Positions 45,501 through 54,700 of a DNA stretch of 64,000 nucleotides are shown here, in pieces. Under the pieces are notes generated by a model. That model was given only the letters and a program-made list of their open reading frames with translations. It was not told where the DNA came from and made no database searches. Made by a program: the position numbers and the translations under genes. Origin of the DNA: Bacteroidia bacterium (GTDB lineage Bacteria; Bacteroidota; Bacteroidia; CAIKAF01); contig JACVCJ010000001.1 of the NCBI GenBank assembly GCA_016742095.1, positions 183,337 through 247,336 of the forward strand, read 5' to 3'. Each line of letters opens with the position of its first letter. Positions within the stretch are counted from its first letter, which is position 1.

Positions 45501-48500
45501 TGTTCAGGAACATGCTGCGTACGTCCAGGGGCGGCGTGGTGGGCAGCAGGTTGCCATATGCGTAAGAGCTGGTGTTGGAGAAGAACGGGTCGTTCGCTAT
45601 CAGCGCACTGATGAGGGAGGAGGTGCTTACCGGGGTACTCAGCCCCAGTTCTGCAATGGCCTGGGCTGCATTGTATTCCTGCAGCAGGTTGGCATACTCG
45701 TAGGTATTTACATTTACGCCGGTACCCGAACCGTTGTCCATCGTTACCTCGTAAGCGAAGGCTTCGCTGCAGAACTCGTATTTAAAGTATTCGGGGTGAT
45801 ATACCACCAGCGAACGCGCAAAAGAAGGCAGCCATACGTTTATAAAGTCGGCGGTGGAAGCCAGTTGTTCGGGATAAATATACAGGTCGCCCGTAAGCGG
45901 ATCGGTCATGGGTGTAACTCCTGCGGCCGGCGCCGGTTCCGGGTTGCCATTTATATCGGTACCCAGTATTACGCGCACGCGGTTGCCGTTATCGTCGTAA
46001 TAACCGTCCATCCAGGTTTGTGTAAGCGGGTTGCGGTATTTAGGATTTTTCCAGTTGGCCGAAGGATGAGAAGCGAATACCGATGCGCCTGCCTGACTGC
46101 CCCCGCTGAAGGGATTGTTGAACTGGCTGTCGTCCCGTTTGGGCAGCTGGTTGTTTAGGTTCAGTACAGAAAGCGGGAAGGCCGAAGCGTCGCCGGCGGT
46201 ATGGCGGGCGTACTGGCCCAGCGGAGAAACGTCCTGCAGCATCATTTCATAACCCAGGCTGCATTCATCCTTATAGCTTTCGGCACACAGGCTTTCGCAC
46301 TGTTCTTTCAGGTTCTGGTAGGCTATACGCGCCTGATCTTCTCCGCCCAGCTCGGCCTGGTTGGCCGTGACGAAGTCCTGTTCGCTGCCCAGTGATTGCA
46401 GGCAGGTCTCACAGGTAATGTAGCAGTCCGAAACATCGGGCATTTCGTAGAAATCGGCCAGTTCCTTCAGGCAGGTATCCTGTTCCATAATGATATCCAG
46501 GTAGGATTCGAGGGCATCCGTGGCGATACTCAGTTTCTTGACCACATTGTAGGCCCCCAGGTCCAGCGTAACATCGGCACTGAAGGTGAACGGGTCGTTG
46601 GCTTCACATTCTGCGTTCAGCGCCGAACCGGGGATACGTTCCCTGTACGGGCCTGTAAGTCCGGCATTGCCCACTACGTAATTGCCGCATTCGTCGGTAA
46701 CGCTTATTTCCAGGTCGTATACGCAATCGGCACAGAAGTCCGGTATACAGTTATCCGAGAAGTCTTCGGGCGTAAAACCGTATTCAAAGCGATATTCCTT
46801 TTCAGAAGTAACCAGTATAAAGCGGTTCACCGTATAGGAAGTGCCGTCCTGGGAAAGCAGGTTCTGTTCGCCGTGCGGATTTTGCGTGCTGATGTCCAGC
46901 AGGTCTTCGGTCACTTCTTCACCCAGGCTTTGCAGGGGATCGTCTTCGTCGTTAACAAGCGGGTCCAGGCTTTCGGGCGAAAGTCCGGCCAGTGAAGTGG
47001 CAATGGTTTTTCCGGTTATATCGGTATACGTAATGCCTACCTGTCCGTTGGCATCTACGATCATACTTTTCTGGTAATAACCGGCATAACCGGCATCGGT
47101 ACCGAAGAGCCGGTTCAGGTCAGTTTGTGAAGGATTGCCATATACATAGCGTGTTTCGTGTCCGCTGCCGATCCGGAAATCATAACCCGCCCCGCTCTGT
47201 ATTTTGGGACGGGAGGCATTGTCGGCTTCATAAATAATGCGTGTAAACGGAAATTTTTCGGCATCGGGGACCCGGGCCTGCTGTGCCGTTTGTACGGGAT
47301 TGGCCGGCGAATAGTAATTACTTACCCCGCGGGCTGTGCCCATACCGGCTGCCTCGGAATAACAGGTTCCCGGCACCGGGGTATCGAAATCGAAATCGAG
47401 GTAGCTGTATTTATTGCCGGCCTGGTTCTGGTTGTAATCCGGTTTATAGAAAAAGCCGTTTTCGGTAACGCCCGGCAGGGTACTAACCGCGGGACGACCC
47501 AGGAAATCGTATATCGTTTCGCTAACGATCCCTTTTTTGTTGTACGTATTTATATCCGTTTCTTCCACTGCGGCCGCTATATTGGTCTGGCGCACGCGCA
47601 TGGAACCATCGGCATAGGTGCCCTGGGGCAGTATTTTTCCGTCTTCGCTGAAGGCGATGGAATACTGGGCATTCAGGTTGTTGATCTGGTCATTGGTACC
47701 GTCGGACAGGCTGAGTTTGATGAATGAGTGGGACGGAAGGCCCGATACCATCAGGTTGCCGGCATTTGTAGGGTCTACGGACCAGTTGCCATACAGGTCC
47801 TTGTCCAGGTTGGGGCCACCTTTCGTAACAGGCCGTATGCGGGCACAGACATAACCGCGGGTATAGATCAGGGGGATATAAAAACGATTCTGTGCCGCAG
47901 GTACCCGTACGCGGGATGCGTTATTGCGGAATTTAGCGGGCAGTACGCTGTTGGGTAATTCGGAGCTGATATTGCCGGCAGCGAAATTGTCTACATGGAT
48001 CCATTCCAGTTCATATTCAGAGGCCCAGCTGAGCGGGGTCCACTGCACTACGAAAACATGATGGACAACGGAATTTATCAGCACTGCAGCCGTGCCGGGA
48101 AAAACAAAGGAGGTCGTCAGCTGACTGGTGTTCAGGTTGTAATAACGCGTACGCTGTAGTTCCAGTTCTACTTTAATATCATCGGGAAGCATGGACACCG
48201 TTACCGGGGCTCCGTTCTCGTCCACCGCGGTAACACCGGTCACCCGTACTTCGGACCAGTAGGCGTTTTTATAGGCCTTCCAGGCACGCTCTTTGTCCTT
48301 CATCTCCAGGTTGGGATATTTCTCTACTTCCAGTACAATGTTCTCTGTAATGGTAGAAGACGGACTGCCGAAGGTATTTACCGTGATGTATTTTACCTCC
48401 AGGTTCACCTTTACGTTGCGGTAACCGCTGTAGCAGGCATTATCGTCCGGATCTATGAAGAGCGACACCAGCAGGTCTGCGCTTTTGTCCCGGAAATTAG

Positions 48501-48759
48501 CCGTGTTGGCCGCTATGGCCGAATAGTTGGGGTCGGTTACACTGCCCAGCAGCACCGAACCGCTGGTATAGTTGTTTACCACGTAATCCGACGTAATGCC
48601 CGGGATATTCGGCTGGGCCCGGGCTTTGACAAAGGTCCCTGTCAGCAGCAGCGTTAAAATTGCGTATATACATCGATGCCCTGATGCAATGCGTGTGGCA
48701 TACGTTATTAACTGTTTCATAGTTTCCGTTGGGTTTTTAAAGAATGTGTTCTTTTTCAT
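39529..48759 (-). CDS. Giant secreted Rhs-repeat protein with variable C-terminal tip
   Basis: The 3076-residue protein starts at the ATG at 48759; a TTG three codons upstream is less likely. It has an N-terminal signal-like segment (YAILTLLLTGTFVKARAQ). The first 1900 residues are beta-rich and Cys-bearing. YD repeats (YDALGRTTES, YDNLGRTILS, YRYDANGNLIAL, YDPTGNLLSD) build a Rhs shell from about residue 1930. A carbohydrate-binding-like beta-sandwich is inserted near residues 2600-2740. The core ends with YEYRMHDPRIGRFFTVDPLT near residue 2785. The last 270 residues are unrelated to the core, are encoded by clearly AT-richer DNA, and are probably an exchangeable toxin or effector tip with no named fold. 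It lies five bases after the 2215-residue partner gene. No immunity gene is visible downstream. Confidence 0.88.
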   Translation of the reverse strand: MKKNTFFKNPTETMKQLITYATRIASGHRCIYAILTLLLTGTFVKARAQPNIPGITSDYVVNNYTSGSVLLGSVTDPNYSAIAANTANFRDKSADLLVSLFIDPDDNACYSGYRNVKVNLEVKYITVNTFGSPSSTITENIVLEVEKYPNLEMKDKERAWKAYKNAYWSEVRVTGVTAVDENGAPVTVSMLPDDIKVELELQRTRYYNLNTSQLTTSFVFPGTAAVLINSVVHHVFVVQWTPLSWASEYELEWIHVDNFAAGNISSELPNSVLPAKFRNNASRVRVPAAQNRFYIPLIYTRGYVCARIRPVTKGGPNLDKDLYGNWSVDPTNAGNLMVSGLPSHSFIKLSLSDGTNDQINNLNAQYSIAFSEDGKILPQGTYADGSMRVRQTNIAAAVEETDINTYNKKGIVSETIYDFLGRPAVSTLPGVTENGFFYKPDYNQNQAGNKYSYLDFDFDTPVPGTCYSEAAGMGTARGVSNYYSPANPVQTAQQARVPDAEKFPFTRIIYEADNASRPKIQSGAGYDFRIGSGHETRYVYGNPSQTDLNRLFGTDAGYAGYYQKSMIVDANGQVGITYTDITGKTIATSLAGLSPESLDPLVNDEDDPLQSLGEEVTEDLLDISTQNPHGEQNLLSQDGTSYTVNRFILVTSEKEYRFEYGFTPEDFSDNCIPDFCADCVYDLEISVTDECGNYVVGNAGLTGPYRERIPGSALNAECEANDPFTFSADVTLDLGAYNVVKKLSIATDALESYLDIIMEQDTCLKELADFYEMPDVSDCYITCETCLQSLGSEQDFVTANQAELGGEDQARIAYQNLKEQCESLCAESYKDECSLGYEMMLQDVSPLGQYARHTAGDASAFPLSVLNLNNQLPKRDDSQFNNPFSGGSQAGASVFASHPSANWKNPKYRNPLTQTWMDGYYDDNGNRVRVILGTDINGNPEPAPAAGVTPMTDPLTGDLYIYPEQLASTADFINVWLPSFARSLVVYHPEYFKYEFCSEAFAYEVTMDNGSGTGVNVNTYEYANLLQEYNAAQAIAELGLSTPVSTSSLISALIANDPFFSNTSSYAYGNLLPTTPPLDVRSMFLNKLNHYHLSALPLPVDLDIVKMAYVNTHCGIAGPGSCVLSAPPTIDLTDPAIQPDHVWRQTAILYATARQHAMAQAQRIFQASKRMGIYTDCIGSTHVNFNTLGYNVLFSGVPANPCNFGDFYLFSSLQQRFPTFGSILEQNDFNDPPTVDEMTQYGSQSGTMLTGKCPMQIDFENMLHILAANGKFISGGLVDLASGAYLGSTLYDHLLGAGNGYNAQVNVSPGTIQVIIAGNCSTTLSWPSGAPAGIDWSDISFIGDVHDTPGGPALYAYINNANPTFIEIPFTTCLPLTGCSPAPKAPCKATDDIRDLQNLMNALSMDGQLWSTTPFILNTNYEPFITTNLRSILGSGPIAAYTWKFTGAPAYTFELQYGSAIITLNLDNGSSTLTLPPAQAQTFTTMYPVPPTTGSPSMQSGFSFGSVVSTNATEFYIAPGTPETLLNGTLSTSGTLRNAYTADCDFISDPRCNTQEHKNLRNVEKKLRLAAESGLTQEILAELQPCITFPAALTNGVPFDPALINSITSVDAIMSASQNAGEGTNTAVVKVIYNGSPASFIIQSCDLLKNCDPCPENPCRTVSVELEFRDYIAKGRISKGLYTLQNSGEPCGFVPQHTFEYLPDLYPTFTGFLEAWAQELNNLYASVGVHAYVSGTQLIIERDRDFFPPDCGCDGWSATVSYKENTIATDRSGCCPSGEETPVKTTRSVTSDDKWEVVVEPFSYEVGCNEPVVPFPSDVIVDPCADYLLGLAAENAWNDYQAYLDSVRNAYRQAYISHCMSALETFDATYTSDEYHFTLFYYDRAGNLVRTVPPKAVTRLPLGDMAAVNSARNSGTEFKPAHNGVTSSEAYKLTTRYRYNALGSQIISRTPDAGVSSFYYDNLGRTILSKSARQASAVYSYTKYDALGRTTESGVMTRTDGLTVTLPYLHNPTNASTFMTSGFSKNEYILSFYDVAPTSGYYPAGFFSQSNLRQRVAYTTYYSGSGQAIQSTTYTTAIYYDYDAHGNARTILQENKQIANSDPSNFDYNFRYHKVEYEYDLLNGKVQSISLNASRQDKFIHRYTYDDQNRLVKAMTSTDGYWFDTDAEYDYYHHGPLARMEYGPYKSQGTDYTYTIQGWTKGINSDQLDAAVDPGGDGNIGSSTQYIARDAYGFTLSYYPQDYMAISGSQNFQLNIPTAYYSNYGLYNGNIRAMNNTQKQISDPYKSEALLQVFGYDQLQRITRSRSYLQYNDAFAFTAWNPSAPQTDMYYTDYRYDANGNLIALNRMDKAGTQFDQFTYTYIPNTNQLKYIQDFIPASTVAYDVDNQGITNYTYDPTGNLLSDVAADMPTIVWNNLNKVREVHRASSTSAYLSFGYDPMGRRVDKYTEAFSDEYSTGLMQTEYYVLDAQGNPLAIYKQVDLEEYDDPAVEGFYLEENLMYGSERLGSIKRHKKLSYTPVSLTSGVQERGNKQYELSDHLNNVHTVVTDRKQLKCYGSPSYNYYEPEIHNTYDYYPFGMLMDERCAEKKDSVWVEGTDTTSFTNFQNPNIVMSGSTVQTVDGWGHYPSSSISVVSSGGSQMLEVTSSDPTHGTQQDFAVTPGQTYTLSMNVDVGTAGSVNIIIWQYTSPGSLVLMNPVPYLNMASNGSYTVTINPTMPNIRIQMRNGTYGTKTFRLDNILLSTTSEVLVADNSGEYRYGYQGQERDDEMKGAGNSLNYEYRMHDPRIGRFFTVDPLTAKYPYNSPYAFSENKVIHMVELEGLETATPQLPANTVTVMANNINIATPRREVPFLPAVANNLDVHQLNYAQIRTNPNNTMSSQWQYDGPQNIWWPINRHYFRPDGSDYYQATMATLQGCSQNGVFSLTCTFTQPLIANGTRLMGQSPPGAPNGVANWTPVANYTPQDITSTLDRVDDAIVNNYNNTIAGLGPGLSNPQVAVVTVNLNPNIYNNNDIVTVRNEIIKRFGFNPNDAQFPQINVAFNPGMHPNVAAEYDYQYTVDRTYTPPATIQGNQPPN

Positions 48760-48764
48760 AAAAA

Positions 48765-51700
48765 TCAACGTTTATAAATGGTTCCACGGGTTTCTTTTAC
48801 GGTCAGTACGCCGCGTTCGCTTTCCTTACGCACACGTACCGGTTTGCCTTCCAGGTCGTAGTCGTAGAAGCTGGCAAAGTTGTTCTCGTCCAGTTCCGAC
48901 GTAAAGCGGAAGTTGGTGCGGTCGTATACAAAGCTCTTCATATTGGCGTCGAAGGGATGGATGCGGATATCGTCGAAATAGGCCTGTTGTCCGCCCGGTT
49001 TCAGGATCAGCGAAAGATTACCGCTTGCGCTGGCGGGAATGATGAACTCGTACTCGAACTTCTGCCAGTTTTCCACCAGGTCGGTCTTTTTCAGGGAACC
49101 GGCCACCAGCAGTGAACTTGCCCCGATCCGGACATCCGCGCTGATATTCGTATAGTCATAGGTGCTGTTGGTGTAAGCGCCCATCGCCCAGAACGAAAGG
49201 ATGAATTTTTTGGCGGGCGCCCCGGAGTTCGGCGAAAAGCCGCTGATCATGTCGTTCAGATCCAGCACATACGGTACTTCTATGCTCTGCTGTGCGCCGG
49301 GTACGGCACTCAGGGGGAAGGTCTTTGTGTAGTCGGCACTGATCAGCATGGAGTATTTACCCGTGTGAGACTGGGCCGCACTTACCTTGTTCAGTGCATC
49401 GGCAATGCGGAAGCCCGGAGGTACGCAGTCGTTCTGGAAAGTGTTCGAATAGTAATCCTCGAAACCGTCAAAGCCGAACTCCTTGTTGCGGGTATTGGCC
49501 CCCACAGCCATAACCAGCATATTCTTAAACCCGTTTATGGCAGCTGAATAGTTGCCCAGCGGGTCCATACTTTCCAGTTCAAAGCCGTAGGGACTGAATA
49601 TCGTAGCCTCGGCTGTCCAGTTCCAGTTCTCGTACTGGGTATTGTTCACCAGGCTGTTTTTGGTCCAGCTGGCGCCGCTGTTCACCCAGAACGATTTGTA
49701 ATTGGGCAGGTAACCATCGCGGCGCAGGTTCTCGGCGGCATCCACATCGCTGTTGTTGCGGCTGCCCTGGAATACCCAGTTCCGGCTTGGGCGCCAGTTG
49801 CCCAGGATATTGGCAATGTAAGGGTTCACCATATCGCTGGTATGGACGCAGGAATAGGTGGTTATGTAATCGATAACCGTCTCTGAATCTATGCCGAAAC
49901 AGTGATCGAGAATAATAAAGTGACGGGTACTGTTATCCGACATTAATGCACTTACCAGGTGGCAGGCTACCGGTCCTGTATAGAGCGGTGCTCCGGGAAT
50001 ACTTATGTACTGGGTTGAAATGATGCTATTGAAATGATCGATCTGCCACCAGTCGTTATTGTCGAAAATAGTATAGTCATCCACGCAGAACATCTGTAGC
50101 TTTAAACAGTTCATACATCCGGTTCCCGTGAAATCGAAAGATAGTAAGGAATTCGTGGTGTTGTACGGATAACCGAATGCCTGCAGGGGGAAATAAATAG
50201 GCGGATAATCCGGTGCGTAGTTGTCGAATATCACGAGACCGGCAGAAATATCATTATTGCAGCCAAAGAGCGGTTCTGTATAGACCCCGTAGGTACTGTA
50301 ATTTACATTAATGGTATTGCTCCATCCGGCATGCCCGAGCGGAGGATTGGGCGCAGTACCCAGGAAGTTGTTCGCATACAGGCTGTTCAGCAGACCGATA
50401 AAATCATCCGCCTGCTGGTTCTGGTATACCGTCACTACGGTCTCCGATTTTATGCCGGGGACAGCATAATCCGTCTGCCACTGCTGTTTGAATTCCGTGG
50501 CAGAAGTGTTCAGTACGTTCAGCGTATTGTCGGAAGTAAGTTTCCAGGTCCCGCCTACATTTTTCAGTGGATTCAGCATGCTGGTATAGCTGCCTGCGGG
50601 TGCCTGCTGCTGGTTGCGATGGCCGGAACGTATCACCTTAAATTCGAGCGCCGCCGGGTATGGGTTGCCGAATACGGCCTTGGCACCGCTATAGTCGATC
50701 AGGTAATACTTGTTGTCCGACTGGTCGTACGCCACCCAGTAATGCCAGGCATTGGAGTTAACGGTATTGGAAGTAGGTATATAGCTGCCGTTGCGGTTCA
50801 GCACCACTTCGTCGCCAGGCAGCAGGTAGGCCATTACCGGGGACTTCAGTTCAGACGTAACCCGGTCGAAGATGGTATTGTCCGACATGCCGCTGGTACC
50901 GAAGGTAAAGCCGATGTTCTTACCGGCCTGTGCCATACCGGAGTATACCCAGTGGGCCGGCAGATCCGTTTTGTAATATTTGTCCTTGTACTCATTGGTC
51001 ATTTCCTGCAGAATTACGTTCCCCGTCTGTTTGTCCAGGGCCAGGGTACGGGTTTCCAGCAGGGCGCCCTTATCGTAGGAAATTGTTTTTTCTTCCAGTC
51101 CGTAGCGCTGTATCACTTTGGTAGTAACAATACTGCGGAAACGGGTGTGGTTGCGTTTAAAGCCGGGGAACAGGGAGAACGAGAAGGTAGGCAGGGCTCC
51201 CAGCTGCGAATAACCGATGTTAAAGGCCAGGCTGCCGCTCATGCCGGTGGTATTCTGCTCGCGTACGTCCACCACCATATCGTACTCTACACCTACTTCT
51301 TCCGTAGTTTGTTCGCTGTTGGAGGCAATGACCGGGAAGCTGTTTGCAAGTCTTCCGTTCGCATCGGTTTTGTAGTAGTGTTCTGTATACGAAAACGGTT
51401 CGCTGGCGCCTTCGGCATACTGACTTTCCCGGCGGGCTTTCCCATGCATATCATTGATCTCGATAGAGTAACCCTGGCTCACGTTCATGTAGTTCCAGCT
51501 GTTGAAGGAAAGCAGGCTTACAATAGGGTTCGATTTCTTAGGTATGGGATCGAGTTTGGTGTATCTTACAATGGTCGGGAAGTCCTTCGCCGTGTAGAAC
51601 TCATACCTCATTTTTCCGGTGCTCTTGCTGGTTACGCCCTGGTCATACACGATGTCTTTCACTTCTACACGCGAATAGCCTACGCTGGGCGAAGGGTAAA

Positions 51701-54700
51701 AGCTCTCGCCGAAGGGTTCCTCTACATAATAGCGTTCTTCCATCACCAGTTTCAGTTTGGGATCATCGTTGTACACGGGGATCTTGAATGGATTTTCATC
51801 TGCACCCATCGCCGGCTCGTACTGGGCCACGCCCGAAGAACGTCCGTCGGGCAGGGTATAACTGTACTCCTGGCCATAGGTACGCGAAGTTTCGCTGGGT
51901 ACCATCTGTGTCCAGCCGTCGTTTATTTCCAGCTTTTTCACGCGGTAACCGCCACCGTATTTACGGCCGTCCGGATCGAACAGGCGTACCCAGGAGGCAT
52001 CGGTCTGTACGGTACTGGCATAGCCTTCCAGCATCATGCGACGGTTTACGCCGGTAAGCATTTCGAACATATTTTTGGCCACACTGGCCGAAGCGATGGT
52101 CTTGATGATCTGTTCGGCACCACTGTCGTCAAATTGAGGCAGGTTGTATGCGTACTCGGGTGTATGCATGCGGGAGAAGGACCAGCCGGCAAAGGCAAAG
52201 GGGCTCGACCAGGGACTGGTAGGCGTAGGCATGATGTTCTTGATCTTTATGTAGGCCGTGGTCGCGTCCGTCATGCCGTAATTGCCCGGACTGCTGTAAT
52301 CGATCTCGGCATAGCCGGATACGTATTCGTACCTGGGATCATTGGGTTTGTTCACGTTCATCAGGAAGCGGAAGTAGAGGTACTTCAACGGCCCGTAGGT
52401 ATTGCCGGGCGACTTTTCTTCCTTCAGGTATTTTTTCATGAAATCGGCAGAAGAAAGTGTGGCGCCGGCATCGGGTACATTCAGCACCAGGTACTGGTTC
52501 ACCACTACGCCTGCCGCGCCGAACACCTGGTTGCTCACGGCAGCGTTCGGTTCCTGTGCAAAGCCTTTCAGCGTATACATATTACAGGCGTGCCGGTCCT
52601 GCACATACGCATAGTCGTCACTCTCGTAGGTTATATTCACCTTTCCGCCGGAGGGCAGTTCGATCTGTTTCATAGACCAGGCCGCGACGTTTTTGGCCTG
52701 TTTGGCGGCATCCTGCAGCGCATAGGGAAAATCGCCGTTGCTCATGCCAGAGGGATTATCTGCCGGATCTTTCCACACGCCCCATCTGTCTGTATTTCCA
52801 TGGATATACGAAAAAGGATAGCCATTTTCGTCATTCTGGTTATAGGTGAATACATAGGGGCTGAATTCACCGGCGTTGGAGTTTTCATAGGTAAAGAACA
52901 CGCGTTCCAGCGTAAGTTTACCCTGGCCGGGGTCCGTGGAGTTGGGCGTTCCCGGGCACAGGTTGTAATTATAGCGGAAGTTGATCTTTTTTACCGGAGG
53001 GGTATTGATGTCCCCTTCGATGGAAACATGCGAAATGCTTTTGATCAGTTTTAGTCTTTGTGAGGTCTGGATGTTACCGTGTTCGTCCACACCGCAGGCA
53101 TCCTGGCGGTCTTCCAGTTCAAAAAGGGCCTTATGGGTCTTGGATTCGATGGAGTGGCAGTACCACACGTCTTTGGTGCCGAATACCACATTGGCCTTGT
53201 CGTCGGTGGGATTGGTGCGCAGGCCTTCCATATAACCGGCCTGGAAAGGAGTGCCGGTAGTGGGCGTACGCCAGCCGTAGTCTTTTACGTCAGGGATCAG
53301 GTAACCGTTGGCATCGCGGCTGCCGTAGCTGAATTTTACGTAGGAACCCAGGTCGTCCTGCGTGGGGCCGTCGCCTTTCAGGTCGGAATAATCCGGGGAG
53401 AGAATTTCCGTCAGCATCCAGCTGTGTACATAGGCCGGGGTTTCGGTCTCCTGGAAGAAATTATCGATGCCTTTGTCGTTATTCGTAGACGCCGCGGTAG
53501 AACTATAATTCACAATGCCCTGGTCGTTTTCGGAAGAACCGCTGGCAAAACCGCCGTTCGGATTCTTGCGCGTACCGCCCACGGCAAAGGAACGTTCCAC
53601 TTTGCGGGTGTTGTAGGCCGCCAGTCCGAACACATAGCGCATGCCTTCGGGTGTTACCACTACAATTTGTGCAATGTGGTGTTTTTTGGCGTGCGGCGAA
53701 ATATCTTTTACCTTATGCGGATAGGCATCTTTCAGTTCGGCCATGGTAAAGAAATACACGGCGGTATTGCGGTTCTGGCGTTTATCGCGCTGGTTTGACG
53801 AAATACCCGAAACCGTATTGCCGGCATCGTTGGTAAAGCTGTTCACCGCTTTTACTTTGGGCAGTCCCGCCGTGTGGTTCATATTATACCGCAGGGCCTG
53901 TGTACCTTTTACGGTGTTGCTGAGGAAAGCGGGGTCCTGCTCGGGGATCTTTTCGCCGGTCATACGTAAGAAGTACGACTCCTTAATATCGTTTTTTGCG
54001 CTGCCGCGGAAGGGCAGGGGAGCAATGGCGTAGTTGTCGTCGCGCCAGGCGCCCGAGGTCGATTGTACCATATTCATCCCGAGGTCGATGCCCACGTCCA
54101 CTACCTGACCTATGCCTACTTCCACACCCAGGGAGCCGGAGTTGCTCGGACTCACCTGTTTGTTATTGTATACATAGCCCACATCGTTGCGGAAAGCGCG
54201 GAAGGTACCACCCAGGCCCTGTGCCGCAATGGAGAACATGTCGTAGGTGTAGGCGGTCAGGGGCAGATGCTTGTGGTGCTTGGAGAAATTGCCGTCTTTT
54301 TCGCGGTTGTAGTCCAGCAGGGCATTGTCGTTATTGTTGGCTTTTTCGGCATACATATAGCCGTAGGCCGGTGCCGAAAACGTGTTCGAGGTCAGTTTCT
54401 GTACACTTCCGTAGCCGTCTATACTACCGCCGAAATCCTGGTGCACCGTGGCTCCGCCGATCTTAAAGCGGCCGGAGAACGAATAGGTCTCCATGGCATG
54501 TTCGATGGACGGGGTAAAGGTATAGGGCCCGATATCGATGCTGGAACTGTTGCTTATACCTGTGGCAGAAACTTTGTAGTCCAGGTTGCGGGCCGTGGCC
54601 TTGGCGCTGGTCTTATGGGCCGGTTTAACGGTAACGCCGCCGTTGAGGCCGATATCGGTAAGACCTTTACGGGAATTGATATTGGCCCCGAAACCGATGT

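Noticed and set aside
50331..53054. 907-codon open frame on the plus strand, and similar long frames at 869-2242, 13776-15029, 15504-16544 and 34717-36420
   Set aside because: They lie opposite strongly supported genes, lack family motifs and signal peptides, and arise from codon bias of the true genes.
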